Source: Streptomyces lydicus (lineage in GTDB: Bacteria > Actinomycetota > Actinomycetes > Streptomycetales > Streptomycetaceae). From it: a stretch of DNA of 64,000 nucleotides. Shown here piece after piece: positions 1 to 9,200 of the stretch (position 1 is the first letter of the stretch; every line of letters begins with the position of its first letter). The stretch is taken from contig NZ_RDTE01000003.1 of assembly GCF_004125265.1 (NCBI RefSeq), positions 3,596,001-3,660,000 of the forward strand, in the 5' to 3' direction. The position numbers were made by a program, and so were the translations under genes. The notes under the pieces are model-generated. The model did not search any database, was not told where the DNA came from, and saw only the letters and a list, made by a program, of their open reading frames with translations.

Positions 1-321
1 CTGGGCTCTTGAGCGGGTCGACCGGCGTGGTGGCCGAGGGGGGCATGCGGGGACCTCAGTCGGACGGGCCTGGGCAGGCGTGGGGGCCCGGGGGCCCGGG
101 ACACATAACAGAAACGGGAGACAACCGGATCAGGTTGGATGAAGAGACGAGCCGAACCAGCCGTATCCAGAAAGGTTCAGTATGAATAAACAAGCCACTG
201 ATCACCATCTCCGCGCGTAGACCCTTGTGGCGCAAGGTCCAGACAGGTCACCCCACCGGGTTCCGGACCCTTCCCACCGCCGCCCGCGGCCCCCGCACCC
301 CGTCCCCGTAAGCTGGCCACC
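1..321. other. Window edge, no supported gene
   Basis: I see no convincing gene here. Open frames on the minus strand are shadows with poor codon bias. Bases 100-220 are less GC-rich than the surroundings and may hold promoter elements for DUF2530 or for a gene lying off the left edge. Confidence 0.5.
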
Positions 322-594
322 ATGTGGAAGAAGTCCGAACTGCGCGAGGCCCCGGCGCCTCTTGAGGGCCCCGTCGTCGGCACGATCACCGGCGGCACCA
401 TCATCTGGTTCGTGCTCTTCCTCGGCCAGCTCCCCTTCTACGGCTGGTTCGCCGACCACGGCCACAGCTGGTGGGTGTGGACCTGCCTGGCCGGCGGCGG
501 CCTCGGACTGATCGGCATCTGGTACGTACGGGCCCGGGACGCCGCGATCAAGCGCTCCGCCGCGACGGCCGGGCAGCCCGCCGACCAGCACTGA
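322..594 (+). CDS. DUF2530 family small membrane protein
   Basis: A 90-residue protein with two predicted membrane helices, about residues 22-40 and 48-70. It begins with the family-like stretch EAPAPLEGPVVGTITGGT. This fits DUF2530, a small actinobacterial family of unknown function. No clear ribosome site precedes the ATG. It lies 68 bases upstream of the P-type ATPase on the same strand and could be co-transcribed with it. The family assignment is from recognition; no function can be given. Confidence 0.75.
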   Translation: MWKKSELREAPAPLEGPVVGTITGGTIIWFVLFLGQLPFYGWFADHGHSWWVWTCLAGGGLGLIGIWYVRARDAAIKRSAATAGQPADQH

Positions 595-662
595 GCGCCC
601 GCCCCCGCCGCCTCGCCCGAGCCGGCGGGTGAAGTGCCCGTTCCGCCCGTAACGTCGAGGGC

Positions 663-3077
663 ATGACGGAGCGGGCGAGCGCCGGACCCGAGTACTCCGG
701 ACCGGACCGCGCGCCGGCCCGGCGGACCGCCCGGGCACCGGTCACCCCCGGACTGACCGCCGCCGAGGTCGCGGAGCGGGTCGCCCGGGGCGAGGTCAAC
801 GACGTCCCCGTACGGTCCTCCCGCTCGGCCGCCGAGATCGTCCGCGCCAATGTCTTCACCCGCTTCAACGCGATCATCGGCGTGCTCTTCGTGATCATCC
901 TGATCGTCGGCCCGATCCAGGACGGCCTGTTCGGCTTCGTCATCGTCGCCAACACCGGCATCGGCATCATCCAGGAACTGCGCGCCAAGAAGACCCTGGA
1001 CAGCCTGGCGGTCATCGGCGAGGCACGGCCGACCGTCCGGCGCGACGGGGCCACCGCCGAGATCCCCACCTCCGCGGTGGTCCTCGACGACGTCATCGAA
1101 CTCGGGCCCGGCGACAAGGTCATCGTCGACGGCGAGGTGCGGGAGAGCGACGGCCTGGAGATCGACGAGTCGCTGCTGACCGGCGAGGCCGATCCGGTCC
1201 TGAAGAAGCCCGGCGATCCGGCGATGTCCGGTAGCTTCGTCGTCGCGGGCAGCGGCGCCTTCACCGCCACCCAGGTCGGCCGCCAGGCGTACGCGGCCCG
1301 GCTCGCCGAGGAGGCCAGCCGCTTCACCCTGGTCCACTCGGAACTGCGCAGCGGCATCAGCCGGATCCTCAAGTACGTGACCTGGATGATGATCCCGACC
1401 GCGATCGGCCTGGTCCTCAGCCAGCTGCTCACCCTCGGACTGCCGGGCGACGCGGCCGTCCGCCGGATGGTGGCCGGCATCGTACCGATGATCCCCGAGG
1501 GCCTGGTGCTGCTCACCTCCGTCGCCTTCGCGATCGGTGTCATCCGGCTCGGGCGCAAGAAGTGCCTGGTCCAGGAGCTGCCCGCGATCGAGGGGCTGGC
1601 CCGGGTCGATGTGGTGTGCCTGGACAAGACCGGCACGCTGACCGAGGGCGGGATGGACGTCCACGGGCTGCGGCCCCTCGACGGCGACCAGGCGCAGATC
1701 GAGCAGGTGCTGGGCGCGCTGGGTGCGTCCGATCCACGGCCCAACGCCTCCCTCCAGGCGGTCATCGAGGCGTATCCGGCGGACGACGGCTGGCGCTGCA
1801 CCAGGGCGCTGCCGTTCTCCTCCGCCCGCAAATACAGCGGCGCCGCCCTCAACGGCCCGGACGGCGAGAGCAGCACCTGGCTGCTCGGTGCCCCGGACGT
1901 CCTGCTGCCGCCCGGCGACCGCCACCTCGCCGAGACCGACGACCTCAACGCCCAGGGCCTGCGCGTCCTGCTGCTGGCCCGCACCGCACGGGAGCTGGAC
2001 GACCCCGAGGTCACCCGGGACGTACGGCCCGCCGCGCTGGTCGTCCTGGAGCAGCGGCTGCGCCCGGACGCCCCCGACACCCTGCGCTACTTCGCGGGGC
2101 AGGACGTCGCGGCCAAGGTGATCTCCGGCGACAACGCGGTGTCGGTGGGCGCGGTGGCCGGCAAACTGGGGCTGCCGGGCGCGGGCGCGGCGGTGGACGC
2201 GCGCGAACTGCCCGGCGACCGCGAGGCCATGGCGGCCGCGGTGGAGAAGTCCGCGGTCTTCGGCCGGGTCACCCCGCAGCAGAAGCGGGAGCTGGTCGCC
2301 GCGCTGCAGGTGCGCGGTCACACCGTCGCGATGACCGGCGACGGCGTCAACGACGTCCTCGCCCTCAAGGACGCCGACATCGGCGTCGCCATGGGCTCCG
2401 GCTCCGAGGCCACCCGCGCCGTCGCCCAGATCGTCCTGCTCGACAACAGCTTCGCCACGCTGCCCTCGGTCGTCGCCGAGGGCCGCCGGGTCATCGGCAA
2501 CATCACCCGCGTCGCCACCCTCTTCCTCACCAAGACCGTCTACTCGGTCCTGCTGGCGATCCTGGTGGCCTGCTGCCAGATCCCGTACCCGTACCTGCCG
2601 CGGCACCTGACCCTGCTCTCCACCCTGACCATCGGCATCCCCGCGTTCTTCCTCGCCCTGGCCCCCAACAAGGAGCGCGCCCGGCCGCACTTCGTCCGCC
2701 GGGTGATGCGCTACGCCGTGCCCTCGGGTCTGATCACGGGCCTCGCCGCCTTCACCACCTACCTGCTCGCCCGCGCCTACTACACCGGCCCGGGGGCTCT
2801 GTCCGCCGAGACCAGCGCCGCCACCCTGACGCTCTTCCTCGCCGCGATGTGGGTACTGGCGATCATCGCCCGCCCCTACACCTGGTGGCGGATCGCCCTG
2901 GTCCTGGCGATGGGCCTGGCCTTCCTCGCGGTCCTCGCCACCCCCTGGCTGCAGCGGTTCTTCGACCTGCGCCTGGTCGGCACGACGCTGCCGTGGACGG
3001 CGGTCGCCATCGCGGTGGTGGCGGCGGTGCTGCTGGAGCTCACCTGGCGCCGGGTACGACGGCGCTTCCCGGCCTGA
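663..3077 (+). CDS. HAD-type P-type cation-transporting ATPase (CtpE-like)
   Basis: This 804-residue membrane ATPase should move cations at the cost of ATP. The actuator motif LTGE is at 172-175. The ion-site motif IPEGL in helix 4 is at 277-281. The phosphorylated aspartate is D321 in DKTGTLTE, and the hinge motif GDGVND is near residue 558. Helix 4 lacks the CPC motif of copper pumps, and there is no N-terminal heavy-metal domain. Length and motif style resemble mycobacterial CtpE, linked to calcium uptake, so Ca2+ is the likeliest ion (inference). The ATG follows GTCGAGGGC. C-terminal helices cover about 610-800. All core catalytic residues appear present. Confidence 0.93.
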   Translation: MTERASAGPEYSGPDRAPARRTARAPVTPGLTAAEVAERVARGEVNDVPVRSSRSAAEIVRANVFTRFNAIIGVLFVIILIVGPIQDGLFGFVIVANTGIGIIQELRAKKTLDSLAVIGEARPTVRRDGATAEIPTSAVVLDDVIELGPGDKVIVDGEVRESDGLEIDESLLTGEADPVLKKPGDPAMSGSFVVAGSGAFTATQVGRQAYAARLAEEASRFTLVHSELRSGISRILKYVTWMMIPTAIGLVLSQLLTLGLPGDAAVRRMVAGIVPMIPEGLVLLTSVAFAIGVIRLGRKKCLVQELPAIEGLARVDVVCLDKTGTLTEGGMDVHGLRPLDGDQAQIEQVLGALGASDPRPNASLQAVIEAYPADDGWRCTRALPFSSARKYSGAALNGPDGESSTWLLGAPDVLLPPGDRHLAETDDLNAQGLRVLLLARTARELDDPEVTRDVRPAALVVLEQRLRPDAPDTLRYFAGQDVAAKVISGDNAVSVGAVAGKLGLPGAGAAVDARELPGDREAMAAAVEKSAVFGRVTPQQKRELVAALQVRGHTVAMTGDGVNDVLALKDADIGVAMGSGSEATRAVAQIVLLDNSFATLPSVVAEGRRVIGNITRVATLFLTKTVYSVLLAILVACCQIPYPYLPRHLTLLSTLTIGIPAFFLALAPNKERARPHFVRRVMRYAVPSGLITGLAAFTTYLLARAYYTGPGALSAETSAATLTLFLAAMWVLAIIARPYTWWRIALVLAMGLAFLAVLATPWLQRFFDLRLVGTTLPWTAVAIAVVAAVLLELTWRRVRRRFPA

Positions 3078-3155
3078 CGAACGGGCGGGCGCGCCCCACC
3101 TGACACCGTGGGCCCGTCGCTTCGGCCCGCCTCGCCTCCCCTGGAGTCCATGTCC

Positions 3156-3356
3156 ATGACAGTCCACCCCGGGCCCCGCGCCTTCGACATCCTGGCGCGC
3201 TCGCACCACAGCATCAGCCACTACACCCGCCATTACGGCGGCCACTACGGATCGTCCACCTCCGGCGTCTCGCTCGGCTCCTGGTGGATGATCCCGCTCG
3301 GCGTCGTGCTCGGTGTCGCCTGGGTGTTCATCAAGCGGCGGTTCCGGTCCGGGTGA
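3156..3356 (+). CDS. His-rich single-TM small protein, copy A
   Basis: A 66-residue protein: a His/Tyr-rich head (SHHSISHYTRHYGGHYG), one membrane helix at about 42-60, and a basic tail ending KRRFRSG. The ATG at 3156 is preferred over 3150 because GGAG lies 9 bases upstream and the product then aligns with the second copy at 4384 from its first residue. I recognise no named family. The His cluster could bind metal, which would fit the upstream cation pump, but that is speculation. Confidence 0.65.
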   Translation: MTVHPGPRAFDILARSHHSISHYTRHYGGHYGSSTSGVSLGSWWMIPLGVVLGVAWVFIKRRFRSG

Positions 3357-3564
3357 GCGAACAGCCGGAGCCTCCGCCCGCGGCCCCTTGCCTTCCTCTC
3401 CAACTCCCCTCCCCCGTCGCAGTTTTGACGCATTACCGCGTCGTCTCGCAGCGTCGGGCGTTAGCGTGTTCGACGAAAGATCAAGACCGGTAGGGGGACC
3501 CGGTCCGGAACAGGCCGAAGTGGGCCACCGCGCCGTTCCCCTGCCACTCGGAACGGAGCGTGGG

Positions 3565-4281
3565 ATGCAGGGAAGGACCGTGCTGGTCACCGGAGCCACC
3601 CGGGGAATCGGCCTGGCCGTCAGCCACCGACTCGCCGCCGAGGGCGCCCAGGTGCTGGGCATCGCCCGCTCCGCCCCGCGGACGGATTTCCCCGGCCTGC
3701 TCACGCCCTGCGATCTGGCCGACGAGGAGCAGACCCGAGAGGTGCTGCTGAGCCTGGCGCGGGACCGCCAGGTGCACGGCGTGGTCAGCAACGTCGGCAT
3801 CGCACTGCCCGAACCGCTGAGTGAGGTCAGCACCACGAATCTGCAGACGGTCTTCGACCTGAACGTGCGTGCCGCGGTGCAGGTCGCCCAGGCCTTCGTC
3901 GGCGGCATGCGGGAGCAGGGCCGGGGGCGGATCGTCAACGTGGCCAGCCGCGCCGTCTTCGGCGCGCGCGGCCGCAGCAGCTACTCCGCCGCGAAGAGCG
4001 CCCTGGTGGGCCTGACCCGGACCTGGGCACTGGAACTGGCCGAACACGGGGTCACCGTCAACGCGGTCGCCCCTGGTCCGGTCGACACCGAGCTGTTCCA
4101 CCGGACCCGCCCGGCCGGAAGCGAGGCGGAGGCCCGGGTACTGCAGACCATCCCGATGCGCAGGCTGGGCCGCCCCGAGGAGATCGCCGCCGCCATCTGC
4201 TTCCTCCTCGGCGACGACGCGGGCTTCATCACCGGGCAGACCCTGTGCGTGGACGGCGGCGGCAGCATCCCCGGCCGCTGA
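3565..4281 (+). CDS. SDR-family oxidoreductase (FabG-like)
   Basis: A 238-residue short-chain dehydrogenase/reductase. The NAD(P)-binding motif GATRGIG is at 10-16. Active-site N100, S128, Y140 and K144 are present (SSYSAAK), and the C-terminus LCVDGGGSIPGR is typical of FabG-like reductases. The NNAG motif reads SNVG. The ATG at 3565 follows GGAGCG; the frame is open further upstream but without SDR homology. It sits between the two His-rich small proteins. The substrate is unknown, and no acyl carrier protein or PKS/FAS gene is nearby. Confidence 0.92.
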   Translation: MQGRTVLVTGATRGIGLAVSHRLAAEGAQVLGIARSAPRTDFPGLLTPCDLADEEQTREVLLSLARDRQVHGVVSNVGIALPEPLSEVSTTNLQTVFDLNVRAAVQVAQAFVGGMREQGRGRIVNVASRAVFGARGRSSYSAAKSALVGLTRTWALELAEHGVTVNAVAPGPVDTELFHRTRPAGSEAEARVLQTIPMRRLGRPEEIAAAICFLLGDDAGFITGQTLCVDGGGSIPGR

Positions 4282-4383
4282 CGGCGCAGCCGCCCGGCCC
4301 CGGTCCGGCAGGCGGCACGACGGGCGAAGAGTACCTGCCCGGCGGATTCTCCGGTCGCCGGCGCCGTACTACGCTCCGGCCCC

Positions 4384-4566
4384 ATGACACTCCACGGGGA
4401 CCTGGCGTACAAGGTGCTGGCGAGCTCGCACCGCCACTACCACCACACCGGCAGCCACTACGGCGGCACCGGCGACGGCACCCTCGACTGGTGGGTGTGG
4501 CCCCTCCTCGCCCTCTCCGCGATCGTCGTCGTCTGGAGCCTGGTCAAGAGGTTCCGCTCGCAATGA
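4384..4566 (+). CDS. His-rich single-TM small protein, copy B
   Basis: A 60-residue paralogue of the product at 3156. It shares the start MT[VL]H, a SH-rich head ending HYGG, a WW before one membrane helix, and the tail KRFRS. The stop overlaps the 3' end of the convergent FAD monooxygenase gene by 23 bases. The matching architecture of the two products supports both being real genes despite their size. Function unknown. Confidence 0.65.
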   Translation: MTLHGDLAYKVLASSHRHYHHTGSHYGGTGDGTLDWWVWPLLALSAIVVVWSLVKRFRSQ

Positions 4567-6067
4567 CGCCTTGCCGGCAGGTCTCGTACGAGGCCAGGTC
4601 CGCCGGGTCCTGGGTCGCGAGCGCCAGATATCCGTCGGGCCGTACGAGAAAGAGTCCGCGGTCCCCGTACGCCTTGTGGGCGTGCCCGTCCACGTCGATG
4701 ACGTCGGCCTGTTCGCCGGGGCGGCCGACCCGGACCAGCCGGTAGCGCTCGGAGGCCGGGGCGTCGGTCCCGCCGAAGGCGAGGAGCGTGGCGTGCGGGC
4801 CGCGGAAGAGGTCGAAGAGACGGGTGGGCCCGCAGGGGGCGTCAGGGGCGCGGTCTCCGGCGCGCAGTGCGTCGTCGGCCAGGCCCTCGCGGCACTCGCG
4901 GGTCAGGGGGCTCGCCCGGTAGCCGAGGCCCAGTTGGAGGGTCTCGGCGCCGCGCCGGGAGAAGCCGCGGTCGGTGTCCACCCGGTCCCGCTCGAAGACC
5001 TGGGTGGTGAGGGCCAGCACCTGCTGCGCGACCGGCCGCCGCTCGGCCTCATAGGTGTCGAGGAGCGCGTCGGGGGCACCGCGCAGCGCGGCGCCGAGCT
5101 TCCAGCCGAGGTTGTACGCGTCCTGGATGCTGGTGTTGAGGCCCTGGCCGCCCGTAGGGGAGTGAATGTGCGCGGCATCGCCCGCGAGCAGGACGCGGCC
5201 GACGCGGAAACGGTCGGCGGCCCCGGCCTTGATGCGCAGCACCGAGGACCACCGCACCTCGTGCACCCGCACGCCCTCGTGGCCGGTGCGCTCCACGAGC
5301 AGTTGCCGGACGGCCTCGGGCGTGGCGTCGGGCGTGAAGTCCGGGCCCGCGCCGCCGAAGTGGGCGAGCAGCTGGAAGAGGTCCGCCCCTTCGAGCGGGC
5401 GGAGCGCGACGCGCCCGCCCGGCGCGGTGGGCCACACATGCCAGTGCGCGCGGTCGAATCCGTCCACGAGGACGTCCGCGATCAGCGTCGGGTCGGTGAC
5501 GATATCGGTGACGGGGAAGCCCACCCCGAGGGTCTTGCGGACCGTGCTGCGTCCGCCGTCGGCCGCGACCAGATAGCCGGCCCGTACGGCCGACCCGGTG
5601 CCGTCCGGCCCGCGCAGCCGCGCTGTCACCCCGTCCGCGTCCTGCTCGAAGCCGGTCAGCTCGCAGCCGAACTCGACGCTGCCGCCCAGCTCTTCGAGGC
5701 GCGCCCGGAGGATCTCGACGGTGCGCCACTGCGGGAGCATCCACATCTCGCCGTACGGGACGTGGGGCGAGGGCTCGGAGCGCTCGACCGTGTCCCACTC
5801 GGCGACACGTGTGGTGCCGTCCCAGCTCTGGAGGCGCTGGACGGGGCCGCCCGCCGCGCGTATCGCGTCGATGACGCCCAGGTCGTCGAAGACCTCCAGG
5901 GTGCGCGGCTGGAGGCCGGAGCCGCGTGAGCCGGGAAAGCCGCGGCTCTCCCGCTCCACGACGCGGCAGGCGATCTGGCGCCGGGCGAGGTCGCAGGCGA
6001 GCACCAGGCCGGTGGGCCCGGCTCCGGCGATCAGAACTTCCGTGGTGGCGGTTGCGGGCAGGCTCAT
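4544..6067 (-). CDS. FAD-dependent aromatic-ring monooxygenase
   Basis: A 507-residue flavoprotein of the PheA/TfdB (PHBH-fold) family that uses NAD(P)H and O2 to hydroxylate aromatic substrates. The Rossmann motif GAGPTG is within the first 22 residues. A DG motif (AADGGRSTVRK) is near 155, and the GD motif (LLAGDAAHIHSPTGGQG) near 290-305 binds the FAD ribityl chain. The thioredoxin-like C-terminus is present. ATG 6067 has AAGGAA about 8 bases upstream and is preferred to the GTG one codon earlier. No polyketide genes are adjacent, so the natural substrate is open. The 3' end overlaps the small gene at 4384. Confidence 0.92.
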   Translation of the reverse strand: MSLPATATTEVLIAGAGPTGLVLACDLARRQIACRVVERESRGFPGSRGSGLQPRTLEVFDDLGVIDAIRAAGGPVQRLQSWDGTTRVAEWDTVERSEPSPHVPYGEMWMLPQWRTVEILRARLEELGGSVEFGCELTGFEQDADGVTARLRGPDGTGSAVRAGYLVAADGGRSTVRKTLGVGFPVTDIVTDPTLIADVLVDGFDRAHWHVWPTAPGGRVALRPLEGADLFQLLAHFGGAGPDFTPDATPEAVRQLLVERTGHEGVRVHEVRWSSVLRIKAGAADRFRVGRVLLAGDAAHIHSPTGGQGLNTSIQDAYNLGWKLGAALRGAPDALLDTYEAERRPVAQQVLALTTQVFERDRVDTDRGFSRRGAETLQLGLGYRASPLTRECREGLADDALRAGDRAPDAPCGPTRLFDLFRGPHATLLAFGGTDAPASERYRLVRVGRPGEQADVIDVDGHAHKAYGDRGLFLVRPDGYLALATQDPADLASYETCRQGVIASGTS

Positions 6068-6165
6068 CACAGGTTCCTTGACGTCGTCAGGCCGCGCCCC
6101 GGCACAGGAGGGGCGGCCCGCCTCACAGCGAGGCGTGCCGGTACGTCATATACGAGGCGCCCGAA

Positions 6166-6214
6166 GGGCACGAAACGGACCGGTTGGGAACCCTCATCGG
6201 TCCGTTTCGTGCCC
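6166..6214. terminator. 17-bp perfect inverted repeat
   Basis: Arms 6166-6182 and 6198-6214 (GGGCACGAAACGGACCG and its complement) enclose a 15-base loop. It lies 27 bases beyond the stop of the ATPase gene and 99 bases before the monooxygenase start, both on the minus strand. A terminator for the ATPase gene is the simplest reading. No T-run follows, so an operator for the monooxygenase remains possible. Confidence 0.6.
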
Positions 6215-6240
6215 CTGGGCAGCGCCCTTGCCGCCCTCCG

Positions 6241-9200
6241 TCAGTCGAACCACCGCGCCCGCGCCAGCTCTTCGCCCCGCTCCGGGTCTTCCAGGAGGGC
6301 GGCGACCTCGAAGCGGCGCGGCCACTGGCCCGCCGCCCAGGCCAGGCCCGCGGCCACGCCTTCCAGGGTCGCGGCGTGCACGGTGCCGTCCGGTGTCCGG
6401 CGCCAGTCCAGCTCGGCGGGGGCCTCGGCGCCGTCGGGGCCGTCGGGGCCGTCGGGGCCGTCGGGGCCGTCGGGGCCGTCGGGGCCGTCGGGGCCGTCGG
6501 GGCCGTCGACCAGCAACTCCTCGTGTTCCACGTACGCCTCGGGGGTGGCGGCGCCGAGCAGCACCCGGACGGCTTCCGGCACCTCATGGCGTACGCCCTC
6601 GGAGCGGACCCCGGCGCCGACCGCCTCGCTCAGCCGCCGGACCTGCAGCAGCTCCGCCAGCTCCGCCGCGCGGGCGGGCCGCACCGGGAGCAGGGCGAGG
6701 CCGGACGCGAGCGGCACCAGGTCCGGCGCGTCGGCGACCACCGCATCCGCCGCGTCGACCACCCGGACCTCTTCGTCGCGCACGACCCGCAGCTCGTCGG
6801 GCAGCGTCACCTGCTCGGGGTCCAGATCCGCCAGCAGGCCGTAGATCGCGTGGAGTTGGGCGGCACCGACGGGCAGCTCCGGGTCCGCGAGGCGGGTCAG
6901 CAGCTCCGCCGCACCGCCCGGCTCGTCCAGGAGGGCGGCGACGGAGGTGCGCACGCCGAGCGCGCGCAGCACCTGTGCATCGACCTCGCCCGCGTCCGCG
7001 GACTCGTACAGCCCGGCCAGCAGCGGATCGCCGCCCGCCGAGCGCAGACCGGCGGGCCGGCGGCCGTCGAGCACCGGGTGCCCGCGCAGCCACCAGGCGG
7101 TGTACGGGCGGACGGATTCGGTGGTGCCGTCGGGGAGCAGCACCCGCACCGGTGCGGTCAGGGCGTCGCGCAGCGGCGGACGGGAGAGCATGGCCAGCAC
7201 CTGAGGCCAGGCGTCGTCGTCGACCAGATCGAGGTCGCGCACCGCGACCAGTTCGGTCACCACCGGCGGCACGGGGGTCTCGGGCAGGGCGTCGAGGATG
7301 TCCTCGCACCACACGTCCACCGCGTCCAGCAGCCCGACGTCGTCCGGCTCGGCGAAGTCGCCTTCCCGGGGCTCCATCTCATCCGGGTCGAGTACGACAT
7401 CGGTGGCCCGGACGAGCGCGAAGTCGGCCATGACGCCCACGGCGGTCAGCGGCTGCTCACCCCAGCGTTCGGCCAACTCCCCCTCGCATGCCGCGAGTTC
7501 ACCCTCCCGGATGACCCGTTCGAAGGCACTTCCCGGGTACACCAGCTCACCCGCGGGCGCCAGTTCGCCGTCCTCGTCGGGCAGGGCGAGCGCCCCGAGC
7601 CAGGGCTCGTCGCCCGGTGCCAGGCCTGCGTCCCTGACCAGGCCGAGGACCGCCTCCGCCAGCTCCTCGGCGCCCAGCGGGGCGCCCGGCCCACCCTCGA
7701 TCTCGTCGGCGAAGACGTCATAGGCGTCCTCGTCCGCGTCCAGCGAGTTCGCGACGGCCGCGCGCACCTGCGGCGTGGTCAGCACGGCACGGGGCTGGGC
7801 CGGGGTGGCGCCCAGCTTCTCCAGCAGCGGGTGCACCGCGTCGGGGTGGGCGACCTTCAGCCCGAGCCGGGCCAGCGTGCGGTGCCGGGCCGCGGCGTCC
7901 TCGTCACCGCCGCCGGGCAGCGGCAGCAGCACCTGACGCGGCCCGATGGTGGTCCGTACGCCGTCGCCCCCGCCGGGCCCCTGGGCCGCGGTGCCCGCCA
8001 GCGGGACCGGCAGCCCGCTGAGCCGGTCCGGGTCGGTGCCGGCCAGCGCGTCGTAGAGCCGCCACCACCAGCCGGGCGAGCGTTCGACGCCGGCCAGCCG
8101 GTCCACCATCTCGCCGAGGCCCACCCGGGCCACGCCCAGCGCCCGCAGCTCCGGACGGCGTTCGAGGCCGGCCGGCAGCAGGCTCGGGAAGAGTTCGGCC
8201 AGCACGCCGACCGTCGCCGCGCCCGCGCCCTCCACCAGCTCGGCGTCCACCGGGCGCAGGACGAAGCGGTCCACCCCGCCGTCCTCGTCCCACTCCCCCG
8301 CCGCCGGCGCCTCCGGCTCGGCGGGCCGGCCACCGGGCGCACCCGCGCTCGGCAGGAACCGCACCCGCGGCAGCAGCTCCAGCACCCGCCGGCGCAGCTC
8401 ACCGTCCAGGCCTCCCTTGCCCAGCGGCCCCGGCACCAGATCGAGCGTGCCGACGGACACCGGCTGCCAGTCGCCCAGCAGCGCCGCGTAGGCCGCGGCC
8501 GCCCGCTCCACCAGGAAGTCCGCCAGCGGGCCCGGCGCGACATGCCGCCGGGTCGGCTCCAGCGGGAACGAGGCGATCAGCAGCGCGGGCAGCCCCAGCT
8601 GCTCGTCCGTGGGCGTCGGCGCGTGCACCACCGCCGCGGTCCCCGGCTGCGCCGGAGCGCCCTCGCCGTCCACCGGTACCGCCCAGGTCACCGACCAGGA
8701 CGGCCGCAGCCGCTCCTCGACCGGCCGGTCCGCCAGCAGCGCCGGGTCCAGCGCACCGCCGTCGCTCGCCACCCGCCACCGGGTGGCACCGCGCTCGCTG
8801 TCCTCGATCAGGACATACGGACCGTCCTGGCTCCGCCTCAACTCCCGTACGTGCTCAGGGGTCTCGATCACGACCTCGGACAGCCCCGGCAGGGTCAGCA
8901 GCAGCGCCGCGTCGACCGCGTCCAGCAGCCGCTCGGCGAGATCCTGCGCCGCGCCGTCCCGCAGCGGCAGCACGACGGCGGTGTCATACCCCTCGGGCGC
9001 CCCGCCCTCCGCGGGCAGCGGCAGCCGCAGCAGCGGTACGTGGCCGTCGCGCCGGCGCAACTCACCGCCCAGCCCGGGGCTGTGCGCCGCGACCTCCTCC
9101 GCCATCGCCCGCGCCTCGGCCAGCGACCAGCGGACGCCGCCGGTGCGGCCCACCAGCGCCGGCTCATCGCTCACGGACAGCACCGCGGCGAAGCCCACGC

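Noticed and set aside
438..3938. Very long minus-strand open frame over the P-type ATPase and SDR genes
   Set aside because: High-GC DNA keeps antisense frames open. The plus-strand products have complete ATPase and SDR motifs; the antisense product is low-complexity with no domain.
4544..6067. Part of an aromatic polyketide cluster
   Set aside because: No ketosynthase, cyclase or acyl carrier genes in the window; a lone monooxygenase is not enough.
6430..6515. Possible CRISPR-like array
   Set aside because: Units are 9 bases with no spacers; it is a coding minisatellite.
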